64,000 nt of DNA, from NCBI GenBank assembly GCA_051294375.1, contig CM119263.1, forward strand, positions 24,842,688-24,906,687. Reading direction: 5' to 3'. The notes under the pieces were generated by a model. That model made no database searches, had not been told where the DNA came from, and saw only the letters and a program-made list of their open reading frames with translations. Position numbers and translations under genes: made by a program. The number at the start of each line of letters is the position of its first letter. Position 1 is the first letter of the stretch. Below, one piece after another: positions 25,142 to 36,400 of this stretch. Source of the stretch: Paraspadella gotoi (Eukaryota; Chaetognatha).

Positions 25142-25245
25142 AATGAGGTTGGGGGGGGAGAGCTGACGGGAGAGAGGGGGGGTTGAATAGCGGCTGAAGG
25201 AGTATTGAGAAAGGAGGAGGACAGGGGGAAGGGCGGAAGGGGCCT
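25142..25245 (+). other. G-run cluster, possible G-quadruplex
   Basis: Several runs of 3 to 9 G lie within about 100 bases. A second cluster is at 25,388-25,463. Copies are at 41,634-41,737 and 59,285-59,385. Confidence 0.5.
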
Positions 25246-25292
25246 TGACTGCCGCTCGCTTCTTTTTATTTTTATTTTTATTTATTTTTTTT

Positions 25293-25319
25293 TCTCGTTT
25301 CGGTTTTTTCGAAACGAGA
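25293..25319 (+). other. 10-bp perfect hairpin followed by AATAAA
   Basis: TCTCGTTTCG, a seven-base loop and CGAAACGAGA, then AATAAA at 25,323-25,328. The exact copy is at 41,785-41,811. The clean copy is at 59,429-59,454 with a six-base loop. Its persistence across copies with different errors shows the stem is real. Its function is unknown. Confidence 0.6.
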
Positions 25320-25741
25320 ATCAATAAATGTTTGACGTTTTTTTGTCCCAGAGTTTCGCAAGAAAAAGATGTTCGCGCTTAACCGAACTGGGGGCTGGGT
25401 CGAGCTGAAAGAGTTGGGGGTAACATAGCCGTCCGGGGGTGGCGCGGCGCGGGGCCGGGGGGTTACAGAAGAATACGCACAGGACAAGGCTTCGCGTTTC
25501 GGCATATTTCCGCGCGGGCGTGGCGACCACGAAATTGATTTGATACGAATTCAAAATTCGCATGAATAAGTAACTGCTTGGGGTTTTCGCCCGACTAGGT
25601 CTTGGTTGTATTTTTTTTATATTTATAATTTCTAAATTTGACACTTTGGTCAAATTATTAACAATATTAATGAATATTGAAGAATCCAGAGAAATAAAAC
25701 AAGAAATCAAGCTACATACGTAAGGACGAGTTATTATTTAA

Positions 25742-25822
25742 AATTTGAGTTGATGTTTTGGGGAATAAAAAACTAAGTAAAGGCGTGTAGTAGGCGGGGT
25801 ACTATTCATATGAGAGAGAGAG
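25742..25822 (+). other. Short F-orientation fragment at a turn point
   Basis: These 81 bases match F positions 13,075-13,160. The sequence then flips at GCGTGC into R orientation, matching 13,390 downwards. The result is a local hairpin with the motif TATTCATATGAGAG on one side and its complement near 26,060. Confidence 0.75.
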
Positions 25823-25827
25823 GCGTG

Positions 25828-25885
<58 letters not shown>

Positions 25886-26006
25886 TTTTCTCGTTTTGGA
25901 AAAGGGAACCAGACGTAATAAAAACAAGGCGGTGTTTTTAAAGAGGGAAGAAAAAAAGTTTACGGACATTCGTTTGGCTTATTTTTCACTTACAAAATCT
26001 CTCTCT

Positions 26007-26066
<60 letters not shown>

Positions 26067-26279
26067 GAATAGTACCCCCGCCTTACTACACGCCTTTACT
26101 TAGTTTTTTATTCCCCAAAAACATGCAACTCAATTTTCAGTTAAGAAAAAAATGAGTCGAACTGAATTGAAAATTATTGAGGTGAAGGTGAGCGAGAATT
26201 ACCACCGCGGGAATTCTACTCAACTTGAAGCCGGCGTTTGTTTTAGCTTAAGTGGAGGTAATAATAGATCAGAGTTTTG

Positions 26280-26310
<31 letters not shown>

Positions 26311-26318
26311 CGAGAGAG

Positions 26319-26350
<32 letters not shown>

Positions 26351-27928
26351 TAGAAAAGAACCTACTTTGTATAGTCTGTGTTCTTTATACGTTAGCGTTT
26401 ATAATTATTTTTTACGTTAATCGGCCCAGTGTTTATTTAAAATATTGCCTATGAATTTGTAAATAATACTCATTTTTAAAATACCAAATATATGCATTCT
26501 AGTATTTGTTCGTCACTCGGCTTGAGATTTTAAAAACTATATTTCCTTGATAATTCTTATTATATATATAAATATATATTCTTTTGCGCTTACTTGGAAA
26601 AAGGGCTTAAAGAGCTATGACAAAAAATAATGTCAAAGTTCCGAGTTTCCTGTTAACAAAAAAAAAGAGAGTTAATAAGAGAGTAAAAGTGAATATCCTC
26701 GTTTTCGCTTTCGTCGCCAGATATCCTTTCGGCGCAGGTAATCCAAAAAAGTAATTTTTTTCGGCGGGAAGTTTGGGGAAATTCGGCGGCCACTCTCTAA
26801 TCTTAATCGGCTCGGGTCGGATAATCGAAGGAGACGGAAACAGAAGGAAAGTCTTTGGGTTTTTCGAGGGTCGGGTATTTCAGAGGAAGGTCGGGTCTGC
26901 GGAGGGCCGGGGAGGGGTCGGATGGCGGGGACCCAAATGGACTGGCGGACTCGATGGACGACTTAAAAAAAAGAGCGGACATCTGTGGAGGAAAAAAGAG
27001 GAGACGATTCCGGGTTAGAAGAATAAGTATACGGTAGATAGTTAATTTATTGTCAAATCACTTCTCAAAAAAAATGGGTGAAAAATAAAGATAACGGAAA
27101 ATTAGTATTGTTCATCGTTAATTTTTGTCAATATTGATGTCAATACTTTGTATTCTTGATCTTTTTCTTCGATATTTTACTTTCTCCTTTTCTTAAAGTC
27201 TACTTTTTGCTGTTTATCCTTTCTTTTTCCGGTTTCTTATTTTCTTATTCTTCTTTTTCCTTAGCTCTTGTCTCTTCGTCTTCTCTCTTTACCTCATGTT
27301 TCTTTTCTTTTCCCATATATTCTCTCTTTCATAATTTTCTCTCTTGCCCTTTCATTATTCTTCTTTTGTTTTCCTCTTCTTTTTTGTTTTGTTCTCTCTT
27401 CTCCTTCATATTTCTCTTTCTAGTTTCTCTATTTTATCCCTTTCCTCATGCCCTCTTTCGCTTTCTCTTTCCTACCTCCTTCTCCTCTTCCTCCTCTCCT
27501 CTTTTCATTTTCCATCCCAAAGCCGGGAGTTCGATCGAAGATTCACTGCGACCGACTTTTAATTCAAATTAATATGAGGTCGATGCCCAAAACCGAATAG
27601 AAGAGCCCACGCCATCGCCAACTTAGATTCTCGATCGCTCTTTCTCTCTCTCTCTCTCTCGTCTCTCTCTCTCTCTCTTCTCTCTCTCCTCTGCTCTCTA
27701 CTCTCTTCTCTCTCTCTCTCTCTCTCATCTCTCAAAAGTTTCGAAGATTATGGTGTCGAAAACCGGAAAAAAGTTCTTCGACTTTTGAAAAGAAAATTTG
27801 CATAAAAAGAGGAAAAGTGGGATAAAAAAAACCCCGAACACGAAATCGCCACGTTTTTCAGAAATTCGGCAAAGAGGCTTCTTCGATACTGAATTAAATG
27901 TATTATTATTATTATTATTAAATTATTA

Positions 27929-27959
<31 letters not shown>

Positions 27960-28838
27960 ATTATTATTATTATTATTATTAATTAAAATCGCAAGAGCTT
28001 TCCTTCGGATTTCTGAATTTAACTATTCAATTCGCTGGACTACATTTCTGTGGTCATGGTTGACAGTTGGACCAAAACGACCGTCGGGCATGCGGTTGTT
28101 GACGCCTCTTTTATAAAAATATTAAAGAAAAGAAATATTAGCGAGCCAAATAGGGGGGAAAAATAAAACCGCTACTTAAGCTGCTGGACGAAAGACTTGG
28201 CCAATCGAATCCGCGGTTTGTAATTTAACTATAACCAGGCAGGTTAGCCAGCGGGCTCCGCTAGCTGGGCTTTCGAATAGCGCGTAATAGCCTTCCGGGC
28301 TTCACGCGGAAATCGTCGAATTTTTCTTGGTTTTAAATAAAAGGCGCGCGGTCTTATCGGGACTGGTGGCTAACATTCTTCGTCGCCGCTGCTAGCCGCC
28401 GCGGACACGAGACGAGGCAACGTGGGCGTGCGGACGATCGAAGCAGTCGATCCGAGCTTCCAGACATTCACGATCATCCCGAAGTCATTTCATTAAAAAG
28501 TATGGAAAGGCCTATGCCTCACGGCGATGGCAGAGAGTGGAGACCTTCGTAGTTAAAGGATATTTTGAAATTCGCGAAAATGCCCAAACAAACATATGGT
28601 TTTGGGCGTTCTTAACAAGAAACATTAACTTGATTTTTTTTGTGGGATTCTTATCCACTTAAGAGAAAGTCGAGCTCACGGTTCAAGCGATCACGAAATC
28701 TGACGATGTAAGACGTGACCGCGTATACACGCCTTTTCAAAAACTTTCACATTTCATTGCCGTTGCACCAGTCATTCGAGACCGATCCGCGCAGCGTTAG
28801 TTTAGTTAAATCATGATTATTCGCAGTCCGTTCCGCGC

Positions 28839-29010
28839 ATGTTAGAAAATTGTCCCTGTTATTGTTTGCCCGCGCGGAGTGCCGCTTCCGAAGTTTGAAG
28901 TTGAGACAGAAAGGAGAGGAATAAGTTTGCACGCCGCCGCGATAGCCTGTTTTTTCCCGAAACCCCAAACCCGTTATTGCACAGCAGCCTACCACGGCGT
29001 CGAAGAAATG
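28839..29010 (+). pseudogene. N-terminal coding block of repeat protein, frameshifted copy
   Basis: Same block as 11,721-11,893 but with several single-base indels. Here it is followed directly by the gene body, and the run ACCACGGCGTCGAAGAAATG crosses into GCTGGAAG. Exact copy at 50,795-50,966. Confidence 0.5.
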
Positions 29011-29876
29011 GCTGGAAGAGCGTCGCCCGACATTTGCCGTATCGCCTTATCCGCACGGAGAAATCCTGTCAAGTCAAAATTAGTGCTCCGCCGTCGATTG
29101 AACACAGGCGTCCCTGTACGCGTCGTCCAAATGCAGTCTCTGACAGTTCGTCAAGCTGCTACTGCGTTCTGGGATTAAAGTGGGGAATGAGAGAGCGAAG
29201 TTATGAGCATTGGAGGAAAGGAGGATAGAGTTAGAGGCCGAGGAACTAAGAATCAAAAGGAGGAAAGGAATAAGTGAAAAGCAAAAACTGCGGCCGTCAT
29301 GATGAGCGTTGCCTACGAGGAGCGCCTGAAGCGCAGCCGCCGCGAGAGTGCCGCTTGTAAGCACGCCGCCTTGAGCAACGACGCATCGAGGAGCCGCCGC
29401 CGAGAGGTTCCGTCGGAACGAAGAAGCATGAACCACAGCGATCCGGTTTTAACGAAGATGTCAGCCCGCTCGACAACGCTGTGTCAACCAAAGACAATAA
29501 TATCCGCGGTAAGGCGAGTCTCGAACAGAAAAGGATAACCGAGGGAGAAGCTTCGAGGTCGAAGGTTTTTTCTTACGTTTTCAGAGATTGCGGGAGAAAA
29601 ATGGATCGAGTACTCGCCGCCGCGCCGATAGTAACGCGCGCCGGAGGTACCGGCCGCCGCTACATGCGTTATGCCGCGCTGAAACCCATACCGCATTCAG
29701 TTCCGCCGCCCGTACAGCCGTTTCGTCCGTGATCCCGTTAAAGCGAGTGAGCCGCCGCTCTGCCCGCCGCCGCCGCCGCCGCCGTCCTGAGTCACCAGAA
29801 AAAGCTGGGCTGAGTCACATGTCAACACCGTTATCAGAATACCGTTCGCGTTATCGGATTATCACCGCCGTGTGAG
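29011..29876 (+). pseudogene. Frameshifted copy of the charged repeat protein gene
   Basis: This is the reverse complement of about 878-1,705, with roughly one indel every 15-25 bases, so no frame exceeds 120 codons. Recognisable islands in different frames include ALEERRIELEA, ERRSMNHSDPV and the proline-rich VPPPVQPF. The errors look random and are not clustered as in old pseudogene decay, so sequencing error is the likelier cause. Exact copy at 50,967-51,832. Confidence 0.65.
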
Positions 29877-29915
29877 ATCTCTCTCGTTTGCGCGAAGCCC
29901 TACCTTCTAGGCCCT

Positions 29916-29940
29916 NNNNNNNNNNNNNNNNNNNNNNNNN
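29916..29940. other. 25-N assembly spacer
   Basis: Exactly 25 N. It separates the noisy R insert from the clean F piece at 29,941. Confidence 0.95.
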
Positions 29941-30712
29941 GAGCGAGAAAGTGTACACGCCCTAGAACATAAAATAACCTTTTCAAATTCAAATGACAAT
30001 TTCGACTATTGCCTCGGTGGCTTAAGCGGAGGGTTGGGAAGTGAAGGAAGGTTGCGCGGAGAGAAATGAGAAGATTTAAGGGAAGGAGATTAAAAAAAAA
30101 AAATAATAAAAATGAGATAGAAACAAAAATTATAGGAATGAGATAGAAACAAAAATTGTAGGAATGAGATAAAAACAAAACTTATAATAATGAGATAGAA
30201 AGATAAATTTATAGGAAGAAGTTTTTGTTTGGTGCAAAGAAAAAGCGTTTTCCAATGTTCATGTTTCAATCTCACAGAATTATAATCAATTGGTTATCCC
30301 TAGTTTTGCCCATTGATCAATTTTTAGCGTAAATATAGAGAGTTCGATTATCACTTTTTCTAGTAAATAAAGTGTTATGAGAAAACAAAATTATGTAAGT
30401 TGACTCGTACATTAGCAAAAAAAAATATTGGTGAGTGACAAAATTGCTCGATTATCGAAGTGAGTCGCGCGTAAACGTCACTGATCCGATTTCCAGTTCC
30501 AGAGAAAGTGAGAGAGAACGAGAGAGAGAGAGAGAGAGAAAGTGAGAGAGTGAGAGAGAGAGAGAGAAAGTGAGAGAGGAAGAGCGACTGGCCTTCCTCT
30601 CGGACTAGAGGGAAGATTGAATTGCTTCGCGGTGAGGAATCAATCGAAAATCACTTTAGGGTCGTTGGTGAAAGGGTGAGGCAAAGGAAAGCGGAGAAAG
30701 CGACAGATAGTG
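29941..30712 (+). other. Clean F piece between two 25-N spacers
   Basis: It matches F 13,395-14,236 and is about 8% shorter (772 against 842 bases). The 26-bp minisatellite is regular here. It holds GA tracts at 30,515-30,570 and no gene. Confidence 0.75.
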
Positions 30713-30737
30713 NNNNNNNNNNNNNNNNNNNNNNNNN
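30713..30737. other. 25-N assembly spacer
   Basis: Exactly 25 N, lying just before the GA tract at 30,785-30,880. Confidence 0.95.
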
Positions 30738-30784
30738 GATAGAGAAGTGAGAGTGAAATGAACAGTGAGAAAGAGACGGAGAAT

Positions 30785-30815
<31 letters not shown>

Positions 30816-30816
30816 C

Positions 30817-30848
<32 letters not shown>

Positions 30849-33420
30849 GAGAGAGAGAGAAGAGAGAGAGAGAGAGAAACGCTATATGACGCAAATGACA
30901 ATTGTTCGAACGGGGGAATGGCTGGGATAATTGGAGGAGAAATGGATTCCTTGTAATTTGAAAATGAGTTTTTCTCTTCTCGACGAATCGAAAGAAGGAA
31001 AAAAAATTGTGATTTTTTTCGTCAGCAAAAATTTTCATTTTTCGCTTCAAAATTGAATCTGGCAGACGTGGTCGACGTCTCTGCGCTCTGAGCCGAAGTC
31101 GATATTGAAAAATGGCTGACGAATCTAAGTTTTTCATTGGCTTTAAAAAAAATTAAATGGAATCAAAAAAGAAAAAAAAATATTATTTTCGAAAAAAAAT
31201 CTTGACAAACAAGTAATTTTCTTCGGGAGTTGTTGTTGAAATAATTAATGGAATGGAGAAACAAACCTATGTCAGCTTGGTTCATGCCTTGATTGCGTTT
31301 TATGTTAAAATTTGCGTGTATAAAAAATATAAAATGAGGGATAACGACTTCACTTTTTTTTTCCTAAAAAAACGATTAGCAAAGAATCTCCATTAACAAC
31401 AGTAATAAAAATAACACAACGACTAAGACGGATGGACGAAAGCGCTTCCCGTTTTCTGGCGCACGAAGGGGGTTTGCCACGCCGGCCGAACTTATCGTTA
31501 CACCTCAGAGTTATATTTTACGGTCGAGAAGTATCGAAATTCGTATCTTCAGGCTTTCCACAGTTCTTTGCTTTTCACTTCGTCTTTTAACTCTTCATAC
31601 TTTTCCTCTTCTTTTCTTCTTCATCGTTAATCCGCTCGTGTTCTCACTTTCTTCTTCATTTCTTTTTTCCTTTTTCCTCTCTTCTTTCTCATTCGTTATC
31701 CTCATGTTCCCTTCTCATTCTCCTTTTTTTTTCCTATTCTTTTCTTCTTGCATAGGCCGTTATTCTCCTTATGTTCCTCACTTGTCTCTCTCATTCTCGC
31801 TTTCCTTTTCCCTCTATGGTCTTTGTCTACATGCTCATCATTATCGCCGCATCGCGGGTATGCATCGAGTGTTCCTCACTTTCTTATTTCTGGCTTGTCC
31901 TTTTTTCCTTTTCTTCTTTCTCATCGTTCATCGCTCATGTTGCCTTCTATTCTCCTTTCTGTTTTCCTATTCTTACGCCTTCTTCTTCATCGTTATCGCT
32001 CATGTTCACTCACATTCTCTTAATTCTCTCTTTTCTTTTTCCCCTCTCTTCTCACATTATCGTTATCTCTCATGTTAAGACTTTCATACTTCTCATGCGC
32101 TGGTTCTTCTCGTCTTTTCCTTTTTCTCCCTTCTTTGTTGCCTTTCTAACTCGTTATCGTCTCATGCGTTTCCTCAACTTTCTTATCATTCCTCCTTTTC
32201 CTTTTTTTCCCTCCTCGTCCTCATCGTTCCTTCTGCGAGTTGTTCCACGCCACTTTCTTTTTCGCTATTCTTTCTTCTTCTCATCGGTTATCCTCATGTT
32301 CCTCACATGTCGTTCACTCATTCTCCTTTCTTTTTCCTTCTTCTTCTTCTCATCTTATCCTCATAGTCCTTCAACTGTCTTCTCATTCTCACTTATTTTT
32401 CTTTTCCTTCTTTCTTCCTATGCTTCTTCATCGTTATCGTCGCTCTGTATGTTCCTCAACTTTCTTCTCATCTCTCTAGCTTTTCTTTTCTTCCCTTTTC
32501 ATTCTCTTCTGCATTACCCGAGCAGGTTATACAGCTCTGTTTGTGGTTGCTTAGACACTAATCTCTCGCCGGTCAGCTATAATCGATAAATCTTCTTCTT
32601 CTCATTCGGGCTTCCTTCCCGTTTTTTCCTCTTCTTCTTACTTGGTGCATCCGTTTCATACTCATGTTACTGTGTGGCCAATCCTTTCTTCTCATTCTCC
32701 TTTCCTTTTTCCTCTTGTTGCTTTGCGCTCTCTTCTGTTCCACGGTTAATTTTAACATTATTGTAACTACATGTTTTTGGTTATCTCCGATATCTCTGCA
32801 TGTCCATAAGTTACGATGAATCCTATAATGTTGTGCTTATTTATTAAAATACTACTTGCGGTTGAGATACGGTAACAACAAACAGACAAACATAAAACCC
32901 ATTTATATATATAGTTGACCAGTGGAAATGTAAGTTCGCTGTACAAATAACAGGTAATTTACTGGACCGGCGCCGTTTTCCCGTTTAATTTTCGCCGCCC
33001 ATGTATTCCAACACCTTATCTCCTTCGCCCCTAGAGTCCCAACATTTAACCCTTTGCCCCAGGATTCGTCTGCCTCGTCACGCCCTCTTGAGAGAGCCCT
33101 ATGTACTTCTAAATTCCTCGGCGAGACGGCTTTGCTCATTTAACCAAAATTTTTTATACCAAATGGAGGGCTTAAAATATAACTGTAAATTATAGAATAA
33201 ACAAATAGAGCATGAAAATAATATAAATTTTAAAAAAGCAAATCAATTATTCTTAATTTTAGCAGAAAAGTGAAAAGTAGGATAAAGTTAAAATGTGGAA
33301 ATCAAAAAAAAAAAAAAGAAAAGAAAATGAAGAATAAGGATTAAAATGTGTCATTACATGATTGAAATGACGAGAAGACGAGTTTGATTTCAGTGAAGTT
33401 GAGAGATAGAAAAGAGGGAG

Positions 33421-33455
<35 letters not shown>

Positions 33456-36400
33456 TGAGAGGAGAGAGAGCGAGAGAGGGAGAGAGTAGAGGAGAGAGAG
33501 AAGAGAGCTTTTTTTCTGGAGACGAAATAAAAAATAATAAAGTAGGAAAAAAATGGTTGGCCAGTCCGCGAAACGAGTTTGAGTTGGCGAGGAGATATGC
33601 AATGAGAATGAAGGAGGAAAAAGTGAAAAGAGGGCGAGGAGATTGTAGAAGGCTGAACCCTGGGTGGGGGGGGGTGAAGTGAAACTCCTTGGCCATCGTG
33701 AATGTAAGAATGAGGGACGGGGAATGAACAATGTTAATGATAAAAGGCTGTAATTATATGAGCGAGTTAGAAATTAAAATGAGTAAAGAGATCAGCTCCG
33801 AGTTGACGAACTTTGTGTGATAAAATAGTTTCGATAAATTAAAAAAAAAATCTCTTTTTGCAAACATAACTCAGAATTTACAATTTGGATTGGCGATGAA
33901 GGCTGAACAAATTTATTATGAAAATGTAAATACCCGACAAAAAATGATTTTTAGAGGATGTGGTTTAAGCCGGTAAAGTGAGTAAAAATAGTAATAGCAG
34001 TAGTTAAAATACCTTTAGAATTGACAAGGAAAAGTTTTAACTTTCAAGAAAATTCCATTCTAAGTGAGGAGCGACCGAGAGAGACGCCATCGGTCGCTCG
34101 AGAAGGTAAGTTTACCGAAGCAGAATGGAACGGAAACGGATGGGAATGAGGACGGAGTTTAATTTCTCTCTTTAGGTTGAAAAGGGAAGAACAATTTCCG
34201 TCGTTAACAAATACGGATGCTGAGGTGATTTGGCACGGAAGAAGTTCTTGGGCCAAGAGAGGGAAAAGAATTTCAGATTGAGTAATAAAAAGATATACAG
34301 TAGCGCGATTAACGTGATTAACGTTCATATGTTTACCGTCATTAGTTATTTAAATTTTATTTATCCAACTAACTTTTTATATGTTTCCGTTTGCTCGGAC
34401 CTTAGTCTATGGTTGTGTGATTATAGTACTCGGCACTCGGATACCTTGTTGTATTCGATTAAATCGCATATATTATCAGATATCTCGGGAAAGGGATATA
34501 CAAATTTTATACATTATAACTGGCTAAAGGTTAATTAAGTTTAACATATTTTTGCTAGCTTTCGTAAGATCGAGGGCCAGGAGTTCTTCTGTCCGCTCTT
34601 CCGCTGTGGAACGAGCAAAGATTCTGGACATTGTATGTGCGATATTCCTGACATACGATGAAAAGATAAAGAAGAAGCTTTAGTTAGTAGGGGTCTATTA
34701 TTTCGGTTCTATAAGTTCCCCTGACTATTTCGATTGTAATGTCTCAATATTACTATTCCATTCTCTCTCCTCATTCGTGCCATGATTACTCTCTGGTTGC
34801 TCCCTTAGGAGCATGGTGTTCGCGAAAAAGGCGAAAAAAATGGCTGGGAGGACGGAGTCCATCACTCACGGGTAAATAAGGCGGAATGCAGAAGGAGGAA
34901 GTTTTGGCAGCTTGGAAAATTTATTCAGAAAGACCTCCTTGGCGCTGAGCTAGGAAATCAGTTCGGGAGCGAGAAGCGGAGTTAGAAAGGGAGAGAGGGA
35001 GAGAGGGATGTGAAAGAGAGAGGCGAGACACAGGAACGTATTGTGAAAGGTCTCACGAGAATTTTTATTTTTTAGAGAAGACCTCATGTCCCACTGTTAC
35101 TATCGATTGTCGTTTATCTCCGAAACATTTTATGTTTAAAACTGTCACTGTATTCGGACTTGAGTTTAACAACAATTTACTTCATGAATTTAAATAACCA
35201 TGTCGTCAGTTTTTCAGTGCGGCGCCCCTCGGTTTTAATAAAACGGTTACAAGTTTTGTAAAATTTCTGCTTGAATTTTTTTTTTAGTTTTTATTTTTTG
35301 TCCTTTTTCAATTTGTTCTAAACTCATACCCAGCTGTTTCTTTAAAAAAAAATAAGAAAAAGCTTTTTTTTTCTGACCTCGAGCGTGCTCGGGTTATTTT
35401 CCAAACGGCCTCGCTGCTTTCATGGATACCAAAGCATTTTTCTCCTCCTTTCGTTATCGTCGTCGTCGTCGTCGTCATCGTCGTCCTCAGGTCGTCCGTC
35501 GTCCGCCGTCCATATTTTAATCCTGTTTTTTTATCTTGGCTTGTTGTTCTGTTTGTGTATCCGACTGTCCTGTTTCTTTTTCGGTTTTTATTTGTTGCTC
35601 TGTAAAAAAAAAAACACAAAAACGAAAAAACCCGGATTCGTCCGGCTCGAGGTCGGGGGACAGTCTGACACCGTGTTGTGGAGCGAAAGGAGTGGAGTCC
35701 CGGGATGTGGTGTGGATGGATCAAAGAGGGAAGTGGGAATGGGGTGTCGGGAAGAAGGGTTGGGCAAAGGGGGATACTATCGGTGATATGACAAGAAAAT
35801 ATAAAGTTAGGACTGAAAGGAATGGGCGTGAGTAGATTAGTGAAATAGAGAAGAGTAAAAGGTGCGAGGAAGATGTTAGAAGCTGAGAAAATTAAGAGAG
35901 AATAGAGAAGTGGAACAAAGGGGGAAAGGAGCCGAAGAGGAAAGCAATGAGAGACATAGGAGGCATGGAGAAACAGTAGCAAGAATAAGAAGAGGAGAGG
36001 AGCAGAGGAAATAGGAGCGGGGGGCGCAACAGGTCTCGAAAGGGTCTCTCAAGTTTCGACTGGGAGCGGCACGCGTCACTTGCGTCGGGTTTATTTTCTG
36101 GAGAATTTCCACGAATCCGCCAAAACGACGGACGAACGACGACGACGACGACGACGTACGACGACGATGGCAGCAACGATTGAATAACCGACGAAACTAA
36201 TGGAGCGTTGCCTTAACCTGGAAAATCCTTTTCCGGTTTGGAAGCGAATGAAGGTTTCTCAATATGAACGGCGAAAAAAAAAAGACGAAATGAACGGAGG
36301 AGAAATAAATGAAAGACGAAAAGTTCACAACAAGGCACGAAATGAAGTAAAAACATTTTTAAGCCAACTTATAAATAACAGTCCGTTTACAACAACGATT

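Larger units (their letters stand above)
12860..25741 (+). repeat. F-orientation noisy copy of the whole locus
   Basis: This is the longest uninterrupted version of the locus. 12,860-20,080 is mirrored at 2,084-9,3xx. 12,860-16,796 is mirrored exactly at 44,380-48,308. 14,370-25,741 is repeated exactly at 30,862-42,233. 17,175-25,741 matches the clean 51,897-59,860 but is about 7.6% longer (8,567 against 7,964 bases). Its microsatellites are interrupted where the clean copy is perfect. Apart from the exon candidates listed separately, open frames in it are low-complexity translations of microsatellites. Confidence 0.85.
25823..29915 (-). repeat. R-orientation copy running through S into the gene
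   Basis: Identical to 47,779-51,871 at a constant offset of 21,956 and followed by 25 N in both places. In order it holds flank (25,823-27,354), S (27,355-29,010) and a frameshifted copy of the gene (29,011-29,876). It is the only arrangement in which S and the gene body are collinear with the N-terminal coding frame. The last 40 or so bases before the N do not match the gene. Confidence 0.85.

Noticed and set aside
30000-30040. TGCCTCGGTGGCTTAAGCGG resembling a tRNA D-arm region
   Set aside because: No T-arm GGTTC-type motif, no acceptor pairing and no anticodon arm at the expected distance.
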